From NCBI RefSeq assembly GCF_022346995.1, contig NZ_JAKRNM010000004.1, positions 372,001 to 436,000 on the forward strand: DNA of 64,000 nucleotides, written 5' to 3'. Source of the stretch: Paenibacillus sp. ACRRY. GTDB taxonomy: Bacteria; Bacillota; Bacilli; Paenibacillales; Paenibacillaceae. The position numbers and the translations under genes are program-made. This document shows, one piece after another, positions 16,498-25,190 of the stretch. The stretch's first letter is position 1, and every line of letters begins with the position of its first letter. Below the pieces are notes generated by a model. The model had not been told where the DNA came from. It saw only the letters and a list, made by a program, of their open reading frames with translations, and made no database searches.

Positions 16498-17427
16498 ATG
16501 ACAAATGAAGGTTATTCGGAGGGCCGACCATTGGACCATCTGAATCATGGCAATATAAGCGAGCAGCAGTTTCTGGAGACATATAATGCAGGTGATTATG
16601 AGCGTCCTTCGGTGACGGTAGATATGCTTGTCTTCACGATAAGGAGCGAAGCTCAGTCCAATTATCGCAAACTTGCTGAACCGGCACTGCAGCTGCTGAT
16701 GATTCGCCGCGGTGGTCATCCCTATATGGGCAAGTGGGCATTACCGGGTGGATTCGTGTCCATGCAGGAATCTCTGGAAGATGCAGCACGCCGCGAGCTG
16801 GTTACGGAGACCGGGCTGGATGACATCTATCTGGAGCAGTTGTACACGTGGGGCGATGTGCAACGCGATCCTCGTACAAGGGTAATCAGCTGCTCATACA
16901 TGGCGCTCGTTGATAGCAGCGAGCTTGAGCTGGAAGCAGGCGATGATGCGAGTGATGCGGACTGGTTCAGGGTAGAACAGCGGCTCCTTGAGGAGAAGCG
17001 TCATATTCATGAACGAGGTCGTACGACGGAACGAAGAGTGCAGCTGACGTTGTCGAATGGAACAGAGGAGCTATCGGCTGTCATTGAGGTGAAGGAAGCT
17101 GTGGAAGGAAGCGTGCGAAGCAGCAGCATGAACATTTTGGAAGTGGAGGGCATAGCGTTTGACCATGCCAAGATCATGGTTTATGCGCTGGAACGATTAC
17201 GATCCAAAGTGGAGTATACGGATATTGCTTTTAATCTGATGCCGGAGACATTTACGCTGACGGCCCTGCAGAAGGTCTATGAGATTATTAGTGGCAAAAA
17301 GCTTCTAGCTGCAGCCTTCCGGCGCAAAATCGCGGATTGGGTGATCGAAACCGAAGAGTTTACGGGCAATGCAGGGCATCGTCCTTCCCGCTTATACAGA
17401 CTGAACCCGGAGCGTATGACAACATAA
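16498..17427 (+). CDS. NrtR-like Nudix domain/winged-helix regulator
   Basis: Residues ~40-180 are a Nudix domain. The Nudix box is GGFVSMQESLEDAARRELVTETGL; one residue of the usual EE pair is Thr, so hydrolysis may be weak. Residues ~215-305 form the NrtR winged helix (YTDIAFNLMPETFTLTALQKVYEIISGK, then FRRKIADW). NrtR proteins sense ADP-ribose or related NAD products and repress NAD-metabolism genes. Here it heads an operon of three ADP-ribose-processing enzymes, so it probably regulates them in response to ADP-ribose. GGAG precedes the ATG by ten bases. An active ADP-ribose pyrophosphatase is the alternative. Confidence 0.87.
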   Translation: MTNEGYSEGRPLDHLNHGNISEQQFLETYNAGDYERPSVTVDMLVFTIRSEAQSNYRKLAEPALQLLMIRRGGHPYMGKWALPGGFVSMQESLEDAARRELVTETGLDDIYLEQLYTWGDVQRDPRTRVISCSYMALVDSSELELEAGDDASDADWFRVEQRLLEEKRHIHERGRTTERRVQLTLSNGTEELSAVIEVKEAVEGSVRSSSMNILEVEGIAFDHAKIMVYALERLRSKVEYTDIAFNLMPETFTLTALQKVYEIISGKKLLAAAFRRKIADWVIETEEFTGNAGHRPSRLYRLNPERMTT

Positions 17428-17458
17428 TTGTTTTATTGAAAGGAGGACATCAGGAATC

Positions 17459-17935
17459 ATGGAGAAGTTTACTTTTTTTTGGCGTACCGCATCCCCCTTT
17501 TCCCAGTGGCATCCGGCTGATTTTACGGTGAACGGAATCAGTTATACGAGTGCTGAACAGTACATGATGCATCAAAAAGCACTGCTGTTTGGCGATCAGG
17601 CCATGGGGGACAAGATTTTGAAGGCGAGCTCGGCTTCAGTTCAAAAAAAGCTCGGCAGACAGGTAGCAGGGTTCGACCAGAAAATATGGGAAGCGAACTG
17701 CAAACGCATTGTTTATGAAGGTAACCAGGCCAAATTCACACAAAATGAAGACCTGCTCGCCGCATTGCTCGCCACCCGTGGCACGACCCTTGTGGAAGCA
17801 AGCCCGGATGACCGGATCTGGGGCGTTGGACTGGCAGAGGAAGATCCACGTATCCGCCATCGCAGAACTTGGAGAGGAACCAACTGGCTTGGTGAGATTC
17901 TGACCCGGCTAAGAGATGAGATAGGAAGTGATTAG
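17459..17935 (+). CDS. NADAR-family N-glycosidase (YbiA-like)
   Basis: A complete 158-residue NADAR (formerly DUF1768) protein. Landmarks are FFWRTASPFSQWHPADFTVNG, SAEQYMMHQKALLFGD, the central KIWEANCKRIVYEGNQAKF, and DDRIWGVGL...TWRGTNWLGEIL. YbiA-type members cleave N-glycosidic bonds of riboflavin intermediates; other NADAR proteins remove ADP-ribose from guanine in DNA. AAAGGAGG lies 12 bases before the ATG. Flanked by the Nudix regulator and a PARG gene, the ADP-ribose role is more likely here. The stop codon lies one base before the next start. Confidence 0.9.
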   Translation: MEKFTFFWRTASPFSQWHPADFTVNGISYTSAEQYMMHQKALLFGDQAMGDKILKASSASVQKKLGRQVAGFDQKIWEANCKRIVYEGNQAKFTQNEDLLAALLATRGTTLVEASPDDRIWGVGLAEEDPRIRHRRTWRGTNWLGEILTRLRDEIGSD

Positions 17936-17936
17936 A

Positions 17937-18830
17937 ATGAATGCACACCAGCATATGAAAAATAACCAGTTAAAAAGCACGAATCAGCGCTCGGGCCGGG
18001 CTCGCATTGCCCAGGAAACACTGGCCATCCTGGAAGAGGGGCAGTACATCAACGGATTTGACCGCAGGGTGTCGATTGATGAAGACCTGAAACGAGCGAT
18101 TCAGGGCTCCGTTTTATACCGTCCGAACAAGCTTCCCGAACTTCGGGAGCAGGTGCGTCAATTACAAGCAGCGCCTAAGTCTGCAGCCGCCAAGATTGAA
18201 GTCACCGGTGAGACGACGCTTGCAGCAGCTTCGCGTCTCGTTGTAGATGAAGGGAGAACGGATGTCGTTTGTCTTAACTTTGCCTCAGCAAAAAATCCGG
18301 GTGGAGGTTTCCTGGGTGGAAGTCAGGCACAAGAAGAGAGTCTCGCCCGGGCTACCGGGTTATATCCTTGTATTTCACAAATGAATGAAATGTATGATCA
18401 TAATCGTAAGCTGCGCACCTGCCTGTATTCAGACTACATGATCTATTCACCAAATGTACCCATCATACGTGATGACGAGGATCGGCTGCTAGCCCAATAT
18501 TACACGACGGCTTTTATTACGGCACCTGCCGTAAATGCTGGTGTTGTGAAGGAACGAGGGCAGGCAGATGATCAGCAGATCGAATCGGTCATGAAAGAAC
18601 GAATTCGGTATATTTTGGACGTGGCAACGATGAATGGACATTCTACCCTTGTTCTGGGGGCTTATGGTTGCGGGGTGTTCCGGAATGACCCGGTGGATGT
18701 GGCGAGGTATTTCCATGATGTCCTGGTACAGGAGAATTTCAGGCAGTCCTTTGAGCAAATTGTATTTGCTGTGTTGGACAGATCAACGGGACAGAGAATA
18801 CTCAAGGCGTTTCAAGAACAATTGCTTTGA
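17937..18830 (+). CDS. Bacterial-type poly(ADP-ribose) glycohydrolase (TIGR02452)
   Basis: Residues ~1-75 form the N-terminal helical region with the family pattern RIAQETLAILEEGQY. The macrodomain core follows. The PARG signature GGG-X7-QEE is visible as NPGGGFLGGSQAQEESLARATGL cut into its two parts near residues 122 and 132, with the catalytic Glu pair intact. FITAPAVNAG and LVLGAYGCGVFRNDP are also typical. These enzymes cut ADP-ribose polymers or act on terminal ADP-ribose. ATG 17937 has AGGAAG nine bases upstream; the frame extends to a GTG at 17928 inside the NADAR gene. Third gene of the ADP-ribose operon. Confidence 0.9.
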   Translation: MNAHQHMKNNQLKSTNQRSGRARIAQETLAILEEGQYINGFDRRVSIDEDLKRAIQGSVLYRPNKLPELREQVRQLQAAPKSAAAKIEVTGETTLAAASRLVVDEGRTDVVCLNFASAKNPGGGFLGGSQAQEESLARATGLYPCISQMNEMYDHNRKLRTCLYSDYMIYSPNVPIIRDDEDRLLAQYYTTAFITAPAVNAGVVKERGQADDQQIESVMKERIRYILDVATMNGHSTLVLGAYGCGVFRNDPVDVARYFHDVLVQENFRQSFEQIVFAVLDRSTGQRILKAFQEQLL

Positions 18831-18875
18831 ACAGCAAATGAGGCATTTTAAAATGTGAAGAAGGGGATGAGCTAG

Positions 18876-19298
18876 ATGCAATTTCATGAGATCCAACAGG
18901 ATTTATTTGCTATGGATGATGCCTATACGCTGGCTCATTGTATTTCCGCTGATGCCCGCATGGGGGCGGGAATTGCAGTACAGTTTCGGGAAAGATTCGG
19001 GCTTCAGGTTCTACAGGAGCAGGCCAAGCAGGAACCTCTTGAGATTGGACGGTGTTACCCGGTAGGTCGTACGTTGAATCTGGTGACCAAGGCGAAGTTC
19101 TCGAATAAACCAACCTATTCATCGTTTACCCGTGCGGTGCAATCGATGCGAGACATCTGTCTAGAACAAGACATCAGTAAGCTGGCCATGCCGCAGATTG
19201 GTTGCGGGCTCGACAGGCTGAAATGGGACAAAGTAAGCGGCATTATTCAGGATACGTTTGCTGACACGGATGTTGAGATTGTCGTTTGTACCTTATGA
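18876..19298 (+). CDS. TARG1/ALC1-like macrodomain ADP-ribosyl hydrolase
   Basis: A single macrodomain of 140 residues, strikingly like human TARG1 (OARD1, C6orf130): DLFAMDDAYTLAHCIS, DARMGAGIAVQFRERFG, LVTKAKFSNKPTY and MPQIGCGLDRLKW. The TARG1 catalytic Lys84 and Asp125 correspond to Lys72 and Asp113. TARG1 releases ADP-ribose from Glu/Asp, and the related DarG macrodomain removes it from thymine in DNA. AAGGGGATGAG precedes the ATG. Last gene of the operon; no DarT-like ADP-ribosyltransferase is beside it, so this is not a plain DarTG toxin-antitoxin pair. Confidence 0.92.
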   Translation: MQFHEIQQDLFAMDDAYTLAHCISADARMGAGIAVQFRERFGLQVLQEQAKQEPLEIGRCYPVGRTLNLVTKAKFSNKPTYSSFTRAVQSMRDICLEQDISKLAMPQIGCGLDRLKWDKVSGIIQDTFADTDVEIVVCTL

Positions 19299-19332
19299 GG
19301 ATGAGGGATGACAGGCTTTCATTAATATATAG

Positions 19333-19410
19333 AAAAAACCTCTGCTTCGGACGGAGGAGAACAGGACAGAAGTCTGCGTTCCCTCTCCAGTTCGTAAGCG
19401 AGGTTTTTTT
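19333..19410. terminator. Long hairpin terminator after the macrodomain gene
   Basis: AAAAAACCTC...GCTT pairs with AAGC-GAGGTTTTTTT across a long interior that has its own imperfect stem (GGAGGAGAAC with GTTCCCTCTCC). The A run and T run at its ends let it act for both convergent units. The interior is larger than a simple terminator needs, but I see no riboswitch motif in it. Confidence 0.65.
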
Positions 19411-19435
19411 GTGATTTTCCCAGTGATGTGCTGGT

Positions 19436-20389
19436 TTATTTTTGGGTAAACATCTCTTTGGCCTCATCCATTGCCATTTTGTTGCCGATTGCGGAATAGT
19501 CCAGCCAAGGCTGTGCGCCGATGGTATACACGTGACCGGCTTTAACGGCGTTTAGCCCTTGCCAGATCGGGTTATTTTGCAGTTCTTTGAACATGTTCTC
19601 CGCTTCCTCATCCGAGTTAACCACCACGAAGATGGCATCTGCATCGAAATCTGGCAGCACTTCACGGGAGATCACCTGGTAAGGCTTGGTGGAATCAATA
19701 TCCGTTATGCCTTTGGCCGGGGTCAGTCCAAGATCATCATACAAGATTGGCCCCATTGGGCGGCGCGTGCTGAATACACGCAATTCTTTGGCAGTTACAC
19801 GGATAGCCATCACGCTACCTTCACCGATCTCGTCGTGGATTAATGATTTTACGTCTTCGGTCTCTGCCGCATAATCCTGAATATATTGCTCTGCTTCCTT
19901 CTCGCGATCAACCAGCTTGCCAATATCCTTCAGGTGATCACGCCATGTGCCATCATCCAGATTGAATACATGCACAGGAGCAATTTTCTCAAACTTGGCA
20001 ATGTCATCACCGGAATATTCTTCATCCAGATAGATAACATCCGGCTTCAGGGCAAGCAGGGCTTCCATATCTGGATCTTTCACCGGACCAAGTGGCGTCG
20101 TGTTTTGCAGTTGATCCGCAACATGGGACAGGAATGCTTTGGCTTCGCCACCAATAACGGAACCCACGGGTGTGATGCCAAGCGCCAGCAAGTCATTGGT
20201 CAGGTGGATGGACATCGACGCGATGCGTTGTTCTCCAGAAGCCTGACTGTTATCTTGCTGCTCGGAAGTACTACCCTTGGAAGTGCTGCCAGCAGCGGAT
20301 GAAGAGTCAGAATTGCTGGCAGTTCCGCAAGCGGCAAGCACAAATATCAGGCAAATGCTCAGAGCAAGCAATAGGTTTTTCTTTAACAT
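19436..20389 (-). CDS. Iron-siderophore-binding lipoprotein
   Basis: A FecB/FhuD-type binding protein that captures ferric siderophore outside the cell. The signal peptide ends with lipobox VLAAC; a Ser-rich linker (residues 22-50) follows. The mature domain shows HLTNDLLALGITPVGSV, EALLALKPDVIYLD, FNLDDGTWRDHLKDIGKL and PIWQGLNAVKAGHVYTI, typical of class III binding proteins. It is the last gene after two FecCD permeases, 75 bases downstream on the same strand. The ligand cannot be read from sequence; hydroxamate or catecholate are both possible. Confidence 0.9.
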   Translation of the reverse strand: MLKKNLLLALSICLIFVLAACGTASNSDSSSAAGSTSKGSTSEQQDNSQASGEQRIASMSIHLTNDLLALGITPVGSVIGGEAKAFLSHVADQLQNTTPLGPVKDPDMEALLALKPDVIYLDEEYSGDDIAKFEKIAPVHVFNLDDGTWRDHLKDIGKLVDREKEAEQYIQDYAAETEDVKSLIHDEIGEGSVMAIRVTAKELRVFSTRRPMGPILYDDLGLTPAKGITDIDSTKPYQVISREVLPDFDADAIFVVVNSDEEAENMFKELQNNPIWQGLNAVKAGHVYTIGAQPWLDYSAIGNKMAMDEAKEMFTQK

Positions 20390-20463
20390 GAATATTCACA
20401 TTCTCCTTGGACATCACATGGATGTTAATAGTTAGATTGAATAAAGTAGATCAACGGCTTCTG

Positions 20464-21480
20464 TCATTTGGTTCGCACCAGCAGATATAAAAAGTAAGGT
20501 GCACCAATGGCAGCCACCACAATCCCTGCGGGGATGGCATTCGGTTGGAAAATCGTTCGTCCAATCGTATCCGCAGTAACCAGGATGACCATGCCAATGA
20601 GACCGGCCGCCGGGATCAGATGTCGATGCATCGGACCTACAAGTCTGCGGGCGAGATGTGGTGCGGCCAGCCCGATGAATCCGATACCTCCGGCCATGGA
20701 TACACTTATGGCTGACAGCGCCACAGTACATAAGAGAAGCCAAATGCGCTGGGATCGAACGGGTGTACCGATGCCCGTGGCGGCTGCATCTCCAAGACCG
20801 AAAGCGTCCAGCGTTTTGGAACGGCTCCAGATGTAGGGAACACAGACTGCAATCCATGGAAGCAGAGCCTGCACGTGAATCCAATCCCGTCCCCACACAC
20901 TACCGGCGAGCCAGCGGGCGGCGAAGGAATACGTATCTTCATCCAGACGAAGAGACAGATATAACGTTAGCGCATGAAACCCTGCGGCGACAGCGATACC
21001 GACAAGGATCAGCTTGATGGGAGATACCCCGTTATGCCGGTCATAGGCGAGCAGCATAATGATCAGTGCCGAGATGACACCGCCTGCAAAAGAAAACAAG
21101 GGGATCAGCAGGGCAATCGAGCCATCCATCGAATAGGACAGACTTACGAAAACCATCAGCCCTAATGCTGCTCCTGCATGAAGGCCAAGAATGCCGGGAT
21201 CGGCAAGCGGATTGCGCGTGATGCCTTGAAGGGCCGCTCCCGAGATGCCAAGTCCTGCTCCAGACAGGACGGTAATGAGAATGCGAGGCAGACGGTAATC
21301 GAACAACACAATCTGATCGTCCGGACTACCATTGCCAAGCAGGGTTTGCAGTACAGCGAGCGGAGAGAGGCGAATCGTACCCGTATTCAGGCTAATCACG
21401 ATAACCGCGCATGCAATACAGAGCAGCGTAACGCTGACTGTGATGGATCGTTTTCCCCGTGAAGGCACAGCAGATCTCAT
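20464..21480 (-). CDS. FecCD-family siderophore permease, second subunit
   Basis: About nine or ten membrane helices in 338 residues, with FecCD/BtuC motifs: DYRLPRILITVLSGAGLGISGAALQ given here as its parts (RLPRIL, GAALQGITRNPLADPGILG) and GIGFIGLAAPHLARRLVG. It pairs with the permease gene immediately upstream to form the channel. ATG 21480 has AAAGGAGGG and starts two bases after the upstream stop codon; the frame runs further to 21543 without a good site. Confidence 0.9.
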   Translation of the reverse strand: MRSAVPSRGKRSITVSVTLLCIACAVIVISLNTGTIRLSPLAVLQTLLGNGSPDDQIVLFDYRLPRILITVLSGAGLGISGAALQGITRNPLADPGILGLHAGAALGLMVFVSLSYSMDGSIALLIPLFSFAGGVISALIIMLLAYDRHNGVSPIKLILVGIAVAAGFHALTLYLSLRLDEDTYSFAARWLAGSVWGRDWIHVQALLPWIAVCVPYIWSRSKTLDAFGLGDAAATGIGTPVRSQRIWLLLCTVALSAISVSMAGGIGFIGLAAPHLARRLVGPMHRHLIPAAGLIGMVILVTADTIGRTIFQPNAIPAGIVVAAIGAPYFLYLLVRTK

Positions 21481-21481
21481 G

Positions 21482-22552
21482 TTACAATGCCCTCCTTTCC
21501 TTGCGGGCCAGATAGAGGAAGAACGGTACACCGACAAAAGCAACCATGATGCCTACCGCCAGTTCCTCCGGTGGATTTACGATGCGTGACCCCAGATCGG
21601 CCAATACCAGAAGGATGGCTCCAAGCAGGGAGGACATGGGAATGATCAGACGATAATTGACACCGACGAGTTTACGGGAAATATGCGGAATGACTAACCC
21701 GACGAATCCGATTGAGCCAACGGCGGATACGGACACGCCTGCCAGTATGACCACAGCCGTGAGGGCAAGGAATCGGGTCACGCGAATATTAATCCCCAAG
21801 CCCAGCGCAACTTCCTCTCCGAGCGACATGAGAGATACTCTCCGGGCAAGAGGCATGGTAAGCAGCAACGTGGTCAGAAGCACAGGAACAATGAGTCTCA
21901 GATGCCGCCACTCAATACCGCCAAAGCCACCGGCATACCAGAAGGCGAGATCCTGGCTCAGGTCAAAATAAATCGCGACACCCGTGCTGAGCGAGCTTAG
22001 CATGGCTGCAACGACAGCACCTGCAACCGTCAGCCTCATGGATGTCAGTCCCCCCGGCGCGGCCGACCCCAACAGGAAAATAAATAGCGTGCTAAGCACG
22101 GCACCAATGAAAGAAAGGCCCATGAGCCAGGCATAAGGCAGTCCCGGCCACATGGCAAAGCTCAACGCTACCATGAAGGTGGCACCTGCGTTGATGCCCA
22201 GTACTCCCGTATCCGCCAGCGGATTGCGCGTAATTCCCTGCATAAGGGCCCCAGCAACCGCAAAGGCTGCGCCAACGACAGCGGCAGCAATTACGCGGGG
22301 GAGACGAAGCTCATGTATAATCTGATGCGGTGTCAGAGCCGGATTGTACTGAAATATGGCAGCCCATACCGTTTCGAGCGTTAACGATTTGGCACCAAGT
22401 GATATGGCGACAAACAGGCTAATCAGCAAAATGGCGATGGCTGACAAAAACAGTAGGCCTATCGTCACCGGGGATTTTCTTGAATTGGACGGACGACGTG
22501 GTAGTCCCGGATGTTGAATGGGAGTCACTCCTTTTGATGCCAGCAAGATCAT
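21482..22552 (-). CDS. FecCD-family siderophore permease, first subunit
   Basis: A 356-residue permease with ~10 membrane helices. Typical motifs are LRLPRVIAAAVVGAAFAVAG, LMQGITRNPLADTGVLGINA and VGSIGFVGLVIPHISRKLVG, which closely resemble those of the second subunit. It is the first gene after the Fur box at 22565-22579. No ATPase gene (FhuC/YusV type) is present in the operon, so a shared ATPase elsewhere must power it, as YusV does for FeuBC in B. subtilis. Confidence 0.9.
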   Translation of the reverse strand: MILLASKGVTPIQHPGLPRRPSNSRKSPVTIGLLFLSAIAILLISLFVAISLGAKSLTLETVWAAIFQYNPALTPHQIIHELRLPRVIAAAVVGAAFAVAGALMQGITRNPLADTGVLGINAGATFMVALSFAMWPGLPYAWLMGLSFIGAVLSTLFIFLLGSAAPGGLTSMRLTVAGAVVAAMLSSLSTGVAIYFDLSQDLAFWYAGGFGGIEWRHLRLIVPVLLTTLLLTMPLARRVSLMSLGEEVALGLGINIRVTRFLALTAVVILAGVSVSAVGSIGFVGLVIPHISRKLVGVNYRLIIPMSSLLGAILLVLADLGSRIVNPPEELAVGIMVAFVGVPFFLYLARKERRAL

Positions 22553-22564
22553 TTCTGCTGTTAT

Positions 22565-22579
22565 TGATTATCATTATCA
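22565..22579 (-). promoter_or_regulatory. Fur box upstream of the siderophore permease operon
   Basis: TGATAATGATAATCA on the - strand is a 7-1-7 inverted repeat with one mismatch to the Bacillus Fur consensus TGATAATNATTATCA. It lies 13 bases before the first permease start codon, over the probable promoter, so the operon should be repressed when iron is plentiful. Confidence 0.85.
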
Positions 22580-22657
22580 ATTAGAGTCCATTATAAAATC
22601 TTAATTCAGGCCCGTACATGGCATAAATTAAGATTCGGGTGATGGACATTTTTTAGA

Positions 22658-24391
22658 TTACAAAAAGGATCCTTTGTTCGTCAACAGCATAACCGCCTCA
22701 TCCAGCTGGATGTTGATGGAATAGGGTGCATAGACAACCCAGGAATTCCAATCGATAACATGAACATGCCCGTTTCGGACAGCCGGATACTGATTCCATC
22801 GCGGATCAGTGTTGATATGATGCAGCAGGGAGGCGCGTTCTTTCACCGAGGTCACGGCCAGCAGCAGAATATCGGCCTCCAATCCATCCCATTCTCCTGG
22901 AGTGATAGACATCCAGTTGAAACCTACACCTGGAGGTTTACCAGCGAGCTCGGATTGAATACGTTCAGGTGGAGTCAGCTGCAGGCTGCGGTAAAATACA
23001 TGACCGAAGTTACGGGTGCTGTACATACGTGGCCCCTTCTCAGTTAATGTGCACACTGCAACAGTTGCTTGTCCAAGCGTATCCCTGATCTTTTTGCGTG
23101 CACGCTCAACCTTGCGTTCGTGCCGTTCCAGCCAGTCACTTGCTGCTTGGGTGCGACCCACGATGGAAGCAATCGTATGAAGATGACCGAACATGTCGGT
23201 CTGATTCCAGGGGATGGTGATAATCGGAGCGATATCCCCGATATGTTCCATAGCTTTTGCGGCTGCATTGTCCTTGGCCAGAATCAGGTCGGGGTTCACA
23301 TCCAGAAATGCCTGACGTCCTTGCTCCCAGGGCTCATAGGCATGAAATGGCAGACTGAGCGATTTCGGAATATGGGGTAGATGTCCCTGAATCTGAGCCG
23401 CACAAGGTGTTATGCCGAGGGTCATCAGGTGGTCGGTGTAGGGGTATGAGAGCGAAACAATATTGCGGTGCACCTGCTTCGCATAGGACGTTGGCGCGTA
23501 GCCAGCATGGTTTCGAAAACGCCTGCTGAAATAAAATTCGTCCCGGTAACCTACACTTCGGGCCACATCGCGAATGCGCATGTCTGAGGTCATCAGCAGT
23601 TCCTTGGCACGGTTCATGCGCAGATGGGTTACGTATTCAATTGGATTTTTGTACATCCGGCTCTTGAAGAGCTGCGAATAATACGATGGATGCATGCCAG
23701 CCAGTTCGGCCAGTTTCTCCAGTTTTATCTCATGCATATAGTTGTCGCGCATATATTGCATCGTTACCTGGAGCCACTGGTTCGGGTCGTCCGCTGCGCT
23801 ATCGTTATTTATCTGCTCTTCCTGAGGCCAGAGCATGTGCAGCAACTCGGTCATGAGCATTTTCTTTTTAAGAGAGGTTGGTCCGTCTTCAGCAGTCAGC
23901 TGTGCTGCAATGCGCTGTATGCCGTAATAAGGGCCCTGAATCCAGCCTGTTATCGGGAAGCTTGATTCACGCTCATAAATAATTCGTGTTTCGCTTTTCT
24001 CCGCTGCCCGGAACAGATCATAGTTGATTATATACAGCTCGGTCTCATGGCCTGCGTCACAGAGTAATTCCATGGTATTGCCTGGAATGCAGAGGAAGGC
24101 TGATTTGCGGCTAACGAGGTGTTCGGTACCATTCATGATCAGTTTACCCGTAAATTTATGCATGTATATGAAGGTATGGTGGTCAATATCGGGTTTAATC
24201 CAAGTCCATTCCTTGCTCGTGAACCTAATCAGGTCTGTTTGGTGAAGTTCGAGCAGGGTATCTTCCAGGAACAGCCCCAGATCACTCGGTGATACAGCTT
24301 CCTTGCCCATGGCCGTAATGGTACGGTTCATGTTGTTGGACGCAGAGGGATGGGCGTTCGGATGATGAACCATATTTGATTTGCTTATCAT
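22658..24391 (-). CDS. AraC-family activator fused to a siderophore-binding domain (Btr-like)
   Basis: Three parts are visible. Residues ~35-190 are an AraC-type N-terminal region with a cupin-like core (HTFIYMHKFTGKLIMNG). Residues ~208-310 form the double HTH (LEKLAELAGMHPSYYSQLFK; IRDVARSVGYRDEFYFSRRF). Residues ~315-575 are a FecB/FhuD-type binding domain (LMTLGITPCAAQ, LDVNPDLILAKD, RNGHVHVIDWNSW). B. subtilis Btr has this layout and uses the binding domain to sense ferric bacillibactin and activate feuABC. It sits directly upstream of the permease genes and probably activates them. AAAGGAGG precedes the ATG. Confidence 0.9.
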   Translation of the reverse strand: MISKSNMVHHPNAHPSASNNMNRTITAMGKEAVSPSDLGLFLEDTLLELHQTDLIRFTSKEWTWIKPDIDHHTFIYMHKFTGKLIMNGTEHLVSRKSAFLCIPGNTMELLCDAGHETELYIINYDLFRAAEKSETRIIYERESSFPITGWIQGPYYGIQRIAAQLTAEDGPTSLKKKMLMTELLHMLWPQEEQINNDSAADDPNQWLQVTMQYMRDNYMHEIKLEKLAELAGMHPSYYSQLFKSRMYKNPIEYVTHLRMNRAKELLMTSDMRIRDVARSVGYRDEFYFSRRFRNHAGYAPTSYAKQVHRNIVSLSYPYTDHLMTLGITPCAAQIQGHLPHIPKSLSLPFHAYEPWEQGRQAFLDVNPDLILAKDNAAAKAMEHIGDIAPIITIPWNQTDMFGHLHTIASIVGRTQAASDWLERHERKVERARKKIRDTLGQATVAVCTLTEKGPRMYSTRNFGHVFYRSLQLTPPERIQSELAGKPPGVGFNWMSITPGEWDGLEADILLLAVTSVKERASLLHHINTDPRWNQYPAVRNGHVHVIDWNSWVVYAPYSINIQLDEAVMLLTNKGSFL

Positions 24392-24440
24392 GGAGGGGCC
24401 TCCTTTCGTTCTATATATTCAATGAATGAATCGATTCTTT

Positions 24441-25190
24441 CTATAACGAGCGTAAACGCATATCTGAGGTAAACCATTGTCTGTACGTCAGCAGACTCAG
24501 TATGATGCTGGTTATGGCAGCCGAACTGGTGAAGGCAAACACAATCAGAATCTGGTAGCGGACAGCTTCGACGGGATCGGCGCCTGCGATAATCATGCCG
24601 GTCATCATGCCCGGAAGCTGAACGAGACCTACCGTTTTCATCCCGTCAATGGTCGGAATCATGCTGGATTTTACAGAGCGTTTCAATACATCCTGAAATG
24701 CACGTCTGGGCGTAGCCCCAAGAGAGAGCAGTGTCTCAATCTCCCCTTTGGAAGCTTCAACCTCACGTTTCATCTGATTCAGGAACAGCCCTGAGACAAC
24801 CATCGCATTACCAATCGTCATTCCGCTGAGTGGAATAATGTATTGCGGGGTCGGCTCGACGATGTGAAGACCCAGCAGAAGTCCCATCATCAATAATTCG
24901 GTCACCGTAATGGCTGCTGCAATATATAAGGAGATTCGGCGTAATCCCTTGCCTCGTTTGCCCGCGTTGAAAGATGCCACGGTTATCATAAAACCTACAA
25001 TCGCAATGATGAGTGCAGGGTGGTCCGAGTTGAAGATAAATTGAAGTACATATCCGACCAACAGCAGCTGAACTGCCGAACGAACGGTACCTACAGCAAT
25101 ATCTCTCTCCAAACCAAGCTTCTGCCAAACCGAAATCAGCATGGTCAGCATAATAAATATGATGGTAAAACTCAGTGCGAGGATGGACAT
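24441..25190 (-). CDS. fetB: Iron export ABC transporter permease FetB
   Basis: A UPF0014 membrane protein with about seven helices in 249 residues: ERDIAVGTVRSAVQLLLVGYVL cut at RSAVQLLLVGYVLQFIF, PLSGMTIGNAMVVSGLFLNQ, LLSLGATPRRAF and MVGLVQLPGMMTGMI-type sequence (KTVGLVQLPGMMTGMI). FetAB exports iron in E. coli and protects against iron and oxidative stress. AAGGAG lies seven bases before the ATG, and the gene overlaps fetA by 19 bases. Confidence 0.9.
   Translation of the reverse strand: MSILALSFTIIFIMLTMLISVWQKLGLERDIAVGTVRSAVQLLLVGYVLQFIFNSDHPALIIAIVGFMITVASFNAGKRGKGLRRISLYIAAAITVTELLMMGLLLGLHIVEPTPQYIIPLSGMTIGNAMVVSGLFLNQMKREVEASKGEIETLLSLGATPRRAFQDVLKRSVKSSMIPTIDGMKTVGLVQLPGMMTGMIIAGADPVEAVRYQILIVFAFTSSAAITSIILSLLTYRQWFTSDMRLRSL

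Noticed and set aside
16498..19298. A DarTG toxin-antitoxin system
   Set aside because: A macrodomain of the DarG-related class is present, but no DarT-like transferase gene is adjacent and the neighbours are other ADP-ribose hydrolases.
19333..19410. A riboswitch or T-box in the long hairpin after the macrodomain gene
   Set aside because: It lies between the ends of two convergent genes, so it precedes no coding sequence, and no T-box or known riboswitch motif is visible.
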